64,000 nt of DNA from Streptococcus sp. LQJ-218 (GTDB taxonomy: Bacteria; Bacillota; Bacilli; Lactobacillales; Streptococcaceae), in NCBI RefSeq assembly GCF_003428885.1, contig NZ_QQRU01000009.1:61861-125860 (forward strand), written 5' to 3'. Position 1 is the first letter of the stretch; the number at the start of each line of letters is the position of its first letter. The translations under genes were made by a program, and so were the position numbers. Shown here in pieces: positions 53,211-61,420 of the stretch. Under the pieces are notes generated by a model. The model ran no database searches and was not told the origin of the DNA. It saw only the letters and a program-made list of their open reading frames with translations.

Positions 53211-53375
53211 TTATTTGGGCCATCCTAACCAGACAGCCACGAGAACAAGGGCTAGCCCAGCTAAACTTTTTAGAATAGATAAGAATTTATCTTTTTTCTC
53301 CTTGAACTGAGAAAAACCTATCTTCAAAGCGAGCAGTCCGAGTAACATTGAAGCAATCATCACATAAAAACCCAT
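53211..53375 (-). CDS. Small membrane protein, 54 aa
   Basis: A short gene reading MGFYVMIASMLLGLLALKIG, a charged turn FSQFKEKKDKF, then a second hydrophobic segment LAGLALVLVAVWLGWP. Two transmembrane helices are likely. GGAGG lies eight bases before the ATG at 53375 (an in-frame ATG at 53390 overlaps the ribosome-binding site, so it is less likely). It has its own terminator. No function recognised; I recall similar small proteins in other mitis-group genomes. Confidence 0.75.
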   Translation of the reverse strand: MGFYVMIASMLLGLLALKIGFSQFKEKKDKFLSILKSLAGLALVLVAVWLGWPK

Positions 53376-53440
53376 TTCTTTGTCCTCCATTAGTCTTAAT
53401 TTACCTTATTAGAACATATATTTCTTAAATAAACCTTTTT

Positions 53441-53554
53441 TATACTCAATGAAAATCAAAGAGCAAACTAGGAAACTAGCCGCAGGTTGCTCAAAGCACA
53501 GCTTTGAGGTTGCAGATAAAGTTGACGTGGTTTGAAGAGATTTTCGAAGAGTAT
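53441..53554. repeat. BOX element abutting the 531-aa membrane-protein gene
   Basis: From TATACTCAATGAAAATCAAA through 'GCTCAAAGCACAGCTTTGAG' to TTTTCGAAGAGTAT, about 114 bp. As with the BOX at 36890, its right end touches the TAA stop of the gene. Confidence 0.94.
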
Positions 53555-55149
53555 TACTGCACTTTAAAAGTCTTGAGATAATTGTCTTTTCCTACTTGAC
53601 CTTCGAAGGTTTTACCATTTTCAAGGTAGGGAAGATCATCTGATACAGAAGCCTTGACCTTGTATATCTTGCCATCAACTTTAAAGAAGTAGACGGTATC
53701 ACCCTTGATAACAGCTGATTTGAGGTCTGCTACCACACCCTTGATGCTTTCTGTTGTTGCATTATCAATTTCAAGGTCGTTTTTATTGGTATACTTGCTG
53801 AGCAGCTCTTCCACTGTCGTAGCTACGATAACGTTTTGGTACTCGACTGCATCTACCAAGGCATACTCTTTGACCAAGCCAGCATTGTCCTTCAAGCCCA
53901 TGATGTAGAGAGGCTTGTCATTGAGGTTGATGAGGATTGGGAAGGTTGCCTTGTAGGATTTCTCCTGAACAGCACCTTCGGCTGATTCACGGGCTGATTC
54001 TTCGGTCGCAGAAGCCAAGCTGTACTTGGTGATTTCTCCTGTCCGCATATTTTCAAGGATGAAACCAAGATTACTTTCATCTGCATTAGCCGACGTCACA
54101 CCTGTGTAGAGATAGATATCATTGCCGATAGACAAATAATTATAGCCCTTGGTAGTCAGGGTCACGTTTTTCTTGGAAATCATAGCATTCCAGAAACCGT
54201 CCTTGTACTTACCGTTGTAGTTGATTTGCTCAATGGTTTCCTCAGCTGGATAAACTCTGTCCACCCATTCTGGAACATCTGCCAAGCTGTATTCCTTGGT
54301 TTCTCCATTTGTGGCATCCAAGATAATGACTGAAACAGGACGAGGAACCGCTAAGCCAAACTGCTTTTGATAAACTGTAGCCACATAGAAAGGATTACCC
54401 TCATCGTCCACCTCGAAGGATGGAGTCTTGAAGATTTTGGTTGGGTATTTAAAGCGCAGGTGGCGTTTGACATCGCGGTTAAAATACTCCGAATCCGAAT
54501 ACTTGATTGGTGTCTTCAAGTCCACCAAGTCCGCATTTCCGGTCACCATGTCCACCTTGATATACTCGCCGATTCCCTTGGATTGATTATTAAACCACTT
54601 GATAGGATCTGCGTATTCTAGTGGTGTAACCCGATAAGGTTTCCCATCAATCGTCAATTGGGTATAGGTATCTGCCGCTACATACTGCGATACCTTATCT
54701 GTTAGGGAACCCAAGTAGCGGTCACCAATTTTTTCAGCAGTACTTCTATCTAAGATAGGAACCTTACTGGTGTCAGTCTTAGGAAATTCAGAAAACTCTT
54801 TTTCCGTCACCGTGACTATATTAGCATAATTTTTAGCCTGAAAAATGCTGGAAGTTACCAAGGAAACCAAGGCCGCCAAGAGCAGAATTCCTCCAATAGA
54901 AACTAAAAGAGCTTTCCCTAACCAATTGATTTTGAAACCCTCTAGATTTAAGGCAGCTTCTGCCTTGCCGTGACGCACATGAACTGTTTTGACCAGATTG
55001 ATTCCCTTGCCAAAGCCAAATAAAATGGCTACAAGCAGTAAATGCCCACAGAGGAAAAAGAGAAATTCCCAACTGGTCAGGTTAAGGGGCGGTAAAAAGA
55101 TATACCAGGTCGTTGCGATAAAAATCAGTTCGAAGACTATTCGTTTCAT
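53554..55149 (-). CDS. Membrane-anchored exported protein of unknown function, 531 aa
   Basis: Three N-terminal hydrophobic segments (about residues 5-22, 27-46 and 78-102) anchor a large extracellular part of about 430 residues. The outer part has repeated beta-rich blocks with the pattern 'ATNGETKEYSLADVPEW' and 'MRTGEITKYSLASATEE', which suggests internally duplicated, PepSY-like units. No known domain with certainty. Separate from its neighbours apart from the deformylase paralogue 11 bp upstream, which may be co-transcribed. Confidence 0.8.
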   Translation of the reverse strand: MKRIVFELIFIATTWYIFLPPLNLTSWEFLFFLCGHLLLVAILFGFGKGINLVKTVHVRHGKAEAALNLEGFKINWLGKALLVSIGGILLLAALVSLVTSSIFQAKNYANIVTVTEKEFSEFPKTDTSKVPILDRSTAEKIGDRYLGSLTDKVSQYVAADTYTQLTIDGKPYRVTPLEYADPIKWFNNQSKGIGEYIKVDMVTGNADLVDLKTPIKYSDSEYFNRDVKRHLRFKYPTKIFKTPSFEVDDEGNPFYVATVYQKQFGLAVPRPVSVIILDATNGETKEYSLADVPEWVDRVYPAEETIEQINYNGKYKDGFWNAMISKKNVTLTTKGYNYLSIGNDIYLYTGVTSANADESNLGFILENMRTGEITKYSLASATEESARESAEGAVQEKSYKATFPILINLNDKPLYIMGLKDNAGLVKEYALVDAVEYQNVIVATTVEELLSKYTNKNDLEIDNATTESIKGVVADLKSAVIKGDTVYFFKVDGKIYKVKASVSDDLPYLENGKTFEGQVGKDNYLKTFKVQ

Positions 55150-55160
55150 TTACTTTCCTC

Positions 55161-55571
55161 CTAAATGATTCGTCCTTCCAAGTGATCCAGTTCATGCTGG
55201 CAGATCTGGGCTGGGAAACCTGTCAAAGTAATAGTCTGTTCCTGCCACTTGCTGTCACGATAGGCAACCCTTATGGTTTCATAACGCCTAGTAGGTCTCA
55301 CACCTACCAAAGACAAACAGCCTTCCTCTGTCTCATAAGATCCTTCAAAAGATAGGAGCACTGGATTAAACATGACCACGGGAACCAAGCCAAGATTAAA
55401 GATAATCACGCGCTTCTGCACCCCAATCATATTGGCAGCTAGACCAACACAGGTCTCACGATTTGCTAAAAGCGTATCCTGCAAATCTCTGGCAAGATAC
55501 AGGTCCTCCTGACTTGCCGGCTGAGATACCTGAGATAAAAACAAAATATCCTTCACAATTTCCTTTTCCAC
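55161..55571 (-). CDS. Peptide deformylase paralogue with altered motif I (DefB-like)
   Basis: A 136-aa short deformylase-fold protein. Motif II EEGCLSL (near residue 82) and motif III HELDHLEG (near residue 126) keep the metal-binding Cys, His, His and the catalytic Glu. Motif I reads GLAANMIG instead of the usual GxGLAAxQ, so the Gln that stabilises the oxyanion is a Met. The protein also ends soon after motif III. It is the second deformylase type known in streptococci, which I recall does not support growth in place of the essential DefA. Activity doubtful. Confidence 0.88.
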   Translation of the reverse strand: MEKEIVKDILFLSQVSQPASQEDLYLARDLQDTLLANRETCVGLAANMIGVQKRVIIFNLGLVPVVMFNPVLLSFEGSYETEEGCLSLVGVRPTRRYETIRVAYRDSKWQEQTITLTGFPAQICQHELDHLEGRII

Positions 55572-55652
55572 TCCCTCACACTCCTCTTGCTTTTTACTAT
55601 ATTATAGCAATTATAGCACAAAAGCCGATAACTGCAAGGCCTTTCCCTCAAC

Positions 55653-55689
55653 TATAGCAAAAAGCCATCCGAAGATGACTTTTTGCTAT
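55653..55689 (-). terminator. Terminator after the GST-like gene
   Basis: 11-bp stem ATAGCAAAAAG/CTTTTTGCTAT extended by ATC/GAT around a CGAA loop, overlapping the stop codon. Confidence 0.75.
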
Positions 55690-56477
55690 TTAATTTCTTT
55701 ATAAGTTACGTCCAAGCCACGCTTAACAGCAGGACGGTTGGCAATTTTTTCTGACCAGTTTACTAGATTTTGATAACTTGAGGCATCTAAAAATTTTGCA
55801 GAACCTTGGTAAAGCTTTCCTTGAACTAACTGTCCATACCAAGACCAGATAGCAATATCTGCAATCGTATAGTCATTGCCTGCAATATAAGGTTTCTGAG
55901 CCAATTCCTTATCCAATAAATCTAACTGGCGTTTCACTTCCATCGTAAAACGATTAATTGGATATTCCAATTTTTCAGGGGCATAGTTAAAGAAATGTCC
56001 AAATCCCCCACCTAGAAAAGGTGCTGCACCTGCTTGCCAGAATAACCAATTCAAAACTTCTACCTTTTCCACAGGATTACTTGGTAAAAAGGCTCCAAAT
56101 TTCTCAGCAAGGTATAGAAGAATATGAGCAGACTCAAAGACTCTCACTTCTTCAGTTCCTGACTGGTCCAATAAGGCTGGAATCTTTGAATTTGGATTAA
56201 GCTTTACAAAGTCCGAACCAAACTGATCCCCATCCATAATCGCAATCTTATACAAATCGTAAGTCGCTTGCTCAAAACCAGCTTCTTGCAATTCTTCCAA
56301 TAAGATAGTGACTTTCACACCATTTGGTGTTCCCAGTGAATAAAGCTGAAAAGGTTGCTCTCCTTTTGGCAAGTTTTGTTCGAAACGGGCACCTGCTGTC
56401 GGTTTATTTAATCCCGTAAAGGCTCCTTGATTACTAGCTTCATCCTGCCATACGGTCGGTAATTGATAGGCTGACAT
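55686..56477 (-). CDS. YghU-type glutathione S-transferase-like protein
   Basis: A 263-aa protein of the YghU/YfcG nu-class GST group: N-terminal extension 'TVWQDEASNQGAFTGLNKPTAGARF' shared with YghU, thioredoxin-like half with 'LYSLGTPNGVKVTILLEE' and 'NPNSKIPAL', and the helical half with 'YIAGNDYTIADIAIWSWYG'. Such proteins reduce disulfides of glutathione-type thiols. It starts 12 bp after the P-type ATPase gene and may be co-transcribed with it. Confidence 0.92.
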   Translation of the reverse strand: MSAYQLPTVWQDEASNQGAFTGLNKPTAGARFEQNLPKGEQPFQLYSLGTPNGVKVTILLEELQEAGFEQATYDLYKIAIMDGDQFGSDFVKLNPNSKIPALLDQSGTEEVRVFESAHILLYLAEKFGAFLPSNPVEKVEVLNWLFWQAGAAPFLGGGFGHFFNYAPEKLEYPINRFTMEVKRQLDLLDKELAQKPYIAGNDYTIADIAIWSWYGQLVQGKLYQGSAKFLDASSYQNLVNWSEKIANRPAVKRGLDVTYKEIK

Positions 56478-56489
56478 CCCAAACCTCCC

Positions 56490-59186
56490 TTAAATCGCAT
56501 TCTTATCAAAACCGAGTTTACGTTGGACAAACTTAACGATTTCGACGATGATAATCATTGAGAAACTTCCTGCCATAACAATTCCCCATTGAGACAAGTC
56601 TAGTTTAGTTACATGGAAGATTCCTTCAAGCGGTTCTACGACGATTGTTGCCATGAGAAGAATGAAGGATACTAAGATAGACCAGTTAAAGGTCTTAGAC
56701 TTGAATGGGCCAACTGTCAAGATAGATTGGTAGACAGACTTGACATTGTAGGCATGGAAGAGCTGAATCAGACCAAGGGTTGCAAAAGCCATAGTAAGAG
56801 CATCTGCGTGAATAGCTTGATTATCACCCACATGAACTGGGTAGACAAGGGCAAGCCCATAAACACTCATAACAATAGCTGCTTGGAGTACACCTTGATA
56901 AATGATAGAACTCAAAACACCACCTGAGAAGAAGCTTGCCTTGCGTCCACGTGGTTTATGGTTCATGACACCTGGCTCAGCAGGCTCAACACCAAGAGCG
57001 ATAGCTGGGAAGGTGTCCGTTACCAAGTTAATCCACAAGAGATGAACCGGCTGTAAAACATCCCAACCAAACAAGGTTGATAGGAAGATGGTTAATACTT
57101 CAGCAGTATTGGCAGAAAGTAGGTACTGAATAGTCTTTTGAATGTTTGAGAAGACCTTACGTCCTTCTTCAACTGCGACGATAATAGTCGCAAAGTTATC
57201 ATCTGCAAGAATCATATCAGAAGCCCCCTTAGAAACCTCTGTACCGGTGATTCCCATACCGATACCGATATCGGCTGTTTTCAGAGCTGGCGCATCATTG
57301 ACACCGTCACCTGTCATGGCAACGACCTTACCTTGTTTTTGCCAAGCCTTGACGATACGAACCTTGTGCTCTGGAGACACACGCGCATAAACAGAGTATT
57401 GACCAACTACTTTTTCAAAGTCTTCATCTGACAGCTCGTTGAGCTCAGCACCAGTCAAAACGTGGCTTTCGGTATCATTTGTAGCGATGATTCCCAAACG
57501 TTTGGCAATAGCTTCTGCAGTGTCTTGATGGTCACCTGTAATCATGATTGGACGGATTCCAGCTTCCTTAGCCACACGAACAGCCTCAGCAGCCTCAGGA
57601 CGTTCAGGATCAATCATCCCGATTAAACCAGTAAAGATTAAATCATTTTCAAGCTCCTCAGAAGTAAGGTTTTCTGGAATACTGTCAATAATCTTATAAG
57701 CACCTGCAAGGACACGCAAGGCTTGATGAGCCATTTCAGAGTTATTTGTGTGAATGAGGTTTGTAACCTTCTCATCAATTGGAGCAATATCACCAGCCTT
57801 ATCACGAAGAACACAACGTTTCAAAAGTTGATCTGGCGCACCCTTGACTGCTACAAGGAAACGACCATCTGGCAATGGGTGAACCGTTGACATGAGCTTA
57901 CGGTCAGAGTCAAATGGCAACTCAGCCACACGAGGATATTTATCTAAGAAACCTTTGACATCGTAGCCCTTGTCCAAGGCATACTGGATGAAGGCCGTTT
58001 CTGTTGGGTCACCAATTAGGTTGCCTTCCACATCGATCTTCGTATCGTTTGCCAAGACAACTGAACGAAGTAGGGGCATTTCAAGACCCAGTTCAATATC
58101 ATCAGCAGAGTTATGTAGGACTGCATCATAGAAGACTTTTTCAACGGTCATCTTGTTCATGGTCAGCGTACCAGTCTTATCAGAAGCGATAATTTCAGTT
58201 GAACCAAGTGTTTCTACTGCTGGCAACTTACGAACGATTGAGTTTCGTTTGGCTAAAACTTGAGTACCAAGGGCAAGAACGATCGTTACGATAGCTGGGA
58301 GCCCTTCTGGGATAGCTGCAACGGCAAGTGCAACAGAGGTCATCAACTCACCAAGTGGATCTTTTCCTTGAATAAAGACACCTACAACAAAAGTAACAAG
58401 GGCAATGACCAAGATAGCATAGGTTAAGACCTTAGAAAGGTTGTTCAAGTTTTGTTTGAGGGGCGTATCCGTCTCATCCGCATCTTGAAGCATGCCAGCG
58501 ATATGACCAACTTCAGTGTACATACCAGTATTTACAACAACACCCATCCCACGACCATAGGTCACATTTGAGTTTTGGAAGGCCATGTTGACACGGTCAC
58601 CAATACCAGCGTCTGCAGCAAGCTCAACTGACAAGTCTTTTTCAACTGGAACAGACTCACCTGTCAGGGCTGCTTCTTCGATTTTAAGAGAGTTGGCTTC
58701 TAGCAAACGTAGGTCTGCAGGTACTACATCACCTGCTTCAAGGGCAACGATATCACCTGGTACCAATTCTTTAGAGTCAATCTCCGCCATATGCCCATCG
58801 CGAAGAACGCGGGCAGCTGGACTAGACATGGATTTGAGGGCTTCGATGGCTTCTTCAGCTTTTCCTTCTTGGTAAACACCAAAGGCAGCGTTGATGATAA
58901 CTACGGCTAGGATGATGATAGCATCTGCGATATCTTCCCCACCAGAAGTCACGACTGATAAAATAGCCGCCGCAACTAGGATGATAATCATCAAATCCTT
59001 AAATTGCTCGATGAACTTGACCAGGATTGATCGTTTCTCGCCTTCTTCGAGTTCATTGTGGCCAAATTCTGCAAGGCGCTTTTCCGCCTCACTTGATGAC
59101 AAACCTTGTTCGGTCGCATCCACAGCCTGCAAGACCTCTTCAGGACTCTGAGTGTAAAACGCTTGGCGTTTTTGTTCTTTTGACAT
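56490..59186 (-). CDS. mgtA: P-type Ca2+/Mn2+ exporting ATPase
   Basis: An 898-aa P2A-type ATPase (PMCA/SERCA-like). The start is MSKEQK at 59186 with AAGGAGGAG upstream, nine codons inside the longest frame. TGES (175-178), PEGLP (293-297) in helix 4, the phosphorylated Asp336 in DKTGT and 'MTGDGVNDAPAL' are present; ten membrane helices are expected. The pneumococcal orthologue is known under the names CaxP and MgtA and exports Ca2+ and Mn2+. A manganese riboswitch lies upstream. The name mgtA is used for the streptococcal gene, not to claim Mg2+ import. Confidence 0.93.
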   Translation of the reverse strand: MSKEQKRQAFYTQSPEEVLQAVDATEQGLSSSEAEKRLAEFGHNELEEGEKRSILVKFIEQFKDLMIIILVAAAILSVVTSGGEDIADAIIILAVVIINAAFGVYQEGKAEEAIEALKSMSSPAARVLRDGHMAEIDSKELVPGDIVALEAGDVVPADLRLLEANSLKIEEAALTGESVPVEKDLSVELAADAGIGDRVNMAFQNSNVTYGRGMGVVVNTGMYTEVGHIAGMLQDADETDTPLKQNLNNLSKVLTYAILVIALVTFVVGVFIQGKDPLGELMTSVALAVAAIPEGLPAIVTIVLALGTQVLAKRNSIVRKLPAVETLGSTEIIASDKTGTLTMNKMTVEKVFYDAVLHNSADDIELGLEMPLLRSVVLANDTKIDVEGNLIGDPTETAFIQYALDKGYDVKGFLDKYPRVAELPFDSDRKLMSTVHPLPDGRFLVAVKGAPDQLLKRCVLRDKAGDIAPIDEKVTNLIHTNNSEMAHQALRVLAGAYKIIDSIPENLTSEELENDLIFTGLIGMIDPERPEAAEAVRVAKEAGIRPIMITGDHQDTAEAIAKRLGIIATNDTESHVLTGAELNELSDEDFEKVVGQYSVYARVSPEHKVRIVKAWQKQGKVVAMTGDGVNDAPALKTADIGIGMGITGTEVSKGASDMILADDNFATIIVAVEEGRKVFSNIQKTIQYLLSANTAEVLTIFLSTLFGWDVLQPVHLLWINLVTDTFPAIALGVEPAEPGVMNHKPRGRKASFFSGGVLSSIIYQGVLQAAIVMSVYGLALVYPVHVGDNQAIHADALTMAFATLGLIQLFHAYNVKSVYQSILTVGPFKSKTFNWSILVSFILLMATIVVEPLEGIFHVTKLDLSQWGIVMAGSFSMIIIVEIVKFVQRKLGFDKNAI

Positions 59187-59255
59187 GTGTCTCCTCCTTG
59201 ACATGGTGTGCAAAACAGACTCTCTTTTCCCTCATCGTATCTTTTCACGACAAAC

Positions 59256-59378
59256 AAAAAGAGACCTGTTAATCATAACAAGTCTCGCTGTTTAAGATAG
59301 GGCCGGAAAGCATACTTTTCAGTATAAAATTCGAAATGACGACACTATCACAGGTTTCTGCCAGCTACTCCCTTGAGT
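59256..59378 (-). promoter_or_regulatory. yybP-ykoY manganese riboswitch upstream of the P-type ATPase
   Basis: The leader begins near 59378 and runs toward the ATPase. It has the segments CAAGGGAGTAGCTGGCAG, GTCGTCATTTC, CTTTCCGGCCCTATC and ends in a terminator (GAGACCTGTTA with TAACAAGTCTC, 59261-59271 with 59276-59286, then five T). This matches the yybP-ykoY family, an ON switch in which Mn2+ prevents terminator formation. I recall the pneumococcal orthologue being under such control. Confidence 0.85.
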
Positions 59379-59384
59379 AGTACT

Positions 59385-59412
59385 ATTATACCAAATTTTG
59401 AACAATTTTCAA
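59385..59412 (-). promoter_or_regulatory. Promoter of the riboswitch-ATPase transcript
   Basis: TTGAAA (complement of 59407-59412), 16-bp spacer, TATAAT (complement of 59385-59390). The -35 box overlaps the last codons of the upstream glycosyltransferase gene. Confidence 0.75.
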
Positions 59413-60395
59413 GGGTTTAAATCTGATGAAACACTTTCTGAATCAAAAGTACGATCGCTGATAATATACCTAGGACGACGTTTTGTTTCCATATAAATTT
59501 TTCCAACATACTCACCAATTACGCCCAAACTAATCAATTGAACTCCACCAAGTAGGCTAACTATTGCATAGGTGCTCGCCCATCCAGCCACGACTGTACC
59601 AGCAAACTTACTCCATACAACCCAAATAATCAATAAAAAACTAAAGAGAGAGGTCAGGACTCCCAGACTTGTAATCAACCTTATCGGTTTGATTGATAAA
59701 CTAGTAATACCATCCATAGCCAAACCAAGCATTTTAGATAAGGGATAATGGCTCTCACCAGCAATTCGTTCATGGCGTTTATATGAAACGTAAGAATATT
59801 TAAAACCAACTAAAGGCATTAAACCACGAAGAAAAAGATTGACTTCAGTGAATTTTTCTAATTCCTTCAAGAATCTTTTAGAAACCAATCGATAGTCAGC
59901 ATGATTAAAAACGACTTCTGCTCCAAATAGGCGTAAAACTTTATAAAAACCTTCAGCTGTAATTCGTTTAAAAGCAGAGTCCGTATCACGGTTATCACGT
60001 ACACCGTAGACAATTTCAGAACCGTTTTTATATTCTTCAATCATTTTATCCATACAATTGATATCATCTTGTCCATCGGCATCAATGGTAATGACAATAT
60101 CAGCAAACTGAATGGCCTCATACATACCTGCAAGTACACTACTTTGATGACCTCTGTTACGACTTTGCGATACACCAACCACAGAAGGGATAGATTTAGC
60201 ATAACTTTCTATCAGTTCCCAAGTTCGATCTTTACTACCATCGTTTACGTACATAATTTTACTATGGCGGTGGATTTCTTCTTTCTTTATTAATTGTTCA
60301 ATTTTTTCAACAAACACTGGATTAGTATGCGGTAAGACTTGTTCTTCGTTGTAACATGGAACAACTATATATAAAATTGGCTTGTGTCTACTCAT
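59409..60395 (-). CDS. GtrB-like polyprenol-phosphate glycosyltransferase (GT2)
   Basis: A 328-aa GT2 enzyme with 'LYIVVPCYNEEQVLPHT' at the start, DXD-type 'ITIDADGQDD' near residue 100, and two C-terminal transmembrane helices (about 235-258 and 265-290). It resembles dolichol/bactoprenol-phosphate glucosyltransferases that charge undecaprenyl phosphate with a sugar for export. It overlaps the acyltransferase gene by 8 bp, forming a three-gene cassette. Confidence 0.9.
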   Translation of the reverse strand: MSRHKPILYIVVPCYNEEQVLPHTNPVFVEKIEQLIKKEEIHRHSKIMYVNDGSKDRTWELIESYAKSIPSVVGVSQSRNRGHQSSVLAGMYEAIQFADIVITIDADGQDDINCMDKMIEEYKNGSEIVYGVRDNRDTDSAFKRITAEGFYKVLRLFGAEVVFNHADYRLVSKRFLKELEKFTEVNLFLRGLMPLVGFKYSYVSYKRHERIAGESHYPLSKMLGLAMDGITSLSIKPIRLITSLGVLTSLFSFLLIIWVVWSKFAGTVVAGWASTYAIVSLLGGVQLISLGVIGEYVGKIYMETKRRPRYIISDRTFDSESVSSDLNP

Positions 60396-61419
60396 CTCTT
60401 TCTCCTAATCTTTTTATCCCAAAAGGAAAGTTGGTTCCTCTAAACATCCTGACTATCGATTCACAGCCCAAAATTGTTAATATAACTACCAAAACTGTCG
60501 TTATATATTGATTAACAAAAATTCCAGTATATTTCGTAGACAATTCTTTAACTAATTTTTCTACTAACACCAGAACTATCGGCGAATGTACTCCATAATA
60601 AATCAACGTTTTTTGGCCGATTGATTTCAAAATGGAACTCTCTGGAATTGTTTTAAAAAATATAAGAACACTCCAAATTCCTGAAATAGCTGCCAAGTAA
60701 AATAAGAAATGATTTCCAATTTGCTGATAGTATAAATCCACAATCTGATTTCCGCTTAACCTATAGTTCACTCCTCCAACAAGAACAGTCAATATTCCTC
60801 CTACTGGTAAAAAATAAGCCGAAAAGTATTTTTCTAATCGATGTAAGTTATTCTTAGTCCATACTCCCAGCAAGATAAAAATCATAGCGACAGGAACTAA
60901 ATCAATGTTCCAAATTAAATAGTATTCTTTTTCATATATCTTCTGTCCCAGATAGACTAAAACAAAGAGAGAAAAAAATATCATTATCCACTGACCTACA
61001 TTCCATCTTCTCTTTAAGATAAAGTAGATAAAAACATGAGCCAAAAACATCACATTCAAAAACCATAATTGAAAATAAATATGCAAACGATCTGAAATTA
61101 GTAACTGTTTTATAAAATGAAGAATATCAAAACTCAGAACCTGATCAGGGTACATAACAAAAAGTTGAAACAGAAAAACAAAACTATTTAGCAAGAAAAA
61201 AGGAATAACTAAACTCTTTACCTTACTTAAACAATAGCCTGAGAAGGTTTCGTATTTTCTAACATTCAAAGTAAAACCAGATAAGAAAAAGAACAGTGGT
61301 ATGTGGAATGAATAGAGAAGCAACTTTGCATTATTTGGAACGAAGCTACTATGTCCAACAATAACTAGTACAATGGCTAAACCCTTAGCCATGTCTATAT
61401 ATCCTATTCGCTTCTTCAT
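60388..61419 (-). CDS. Membrane acyltransferase, family 3 (OafA/OatA membrane part)
   Basis: A 343-aa polytopic protein starting 'MKKRIGYIDMAKGLAIVLVI' followed by GHSS, the family 3 acyltransferase signature with the conserved His, and 'HIPLFFFLSGFTL'. About ten helices. Members transfer acetyl or other acyl groups across the membrane to sugars. No SGNH domain. Overlaps the glycosyltransferase gene by 8 bp and follows the GT-C-like gene by 1 bp. Confidence 0.9.
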   Translation of the reverse strand: MKKRIGYIDMAKGLAIVLVIVGHSSFVPNNAKLLLYSFHIPLFFFLSGFTLNVRKYETFSGYCLSKVKSLVIPFFLLNSFVFLFQLFVMYPDQVLSFDILHFIKQLLISDRLHIYFQLWFLNVMFLAHVFIYFILKRRWNVGQWIMIFFSLFVLVYLGQKIYEKEYYLIWNIDLVPVAMIFILLGVWTKNNLHRLEKYFSAYFLPVGGILTVLVGGVNYRLSGNQIVDLYYQQIGNHFLFYLAAISGIWSVLIFFKTIPESSILKSIGQKTLIYYGVHSPIVLVLVEKLVKELSTKYTGIFVNQYITTVLVVILTILGCESIVRMFRGTNFPFGIKRLGERDE

Positions 61420-61420
61420 A

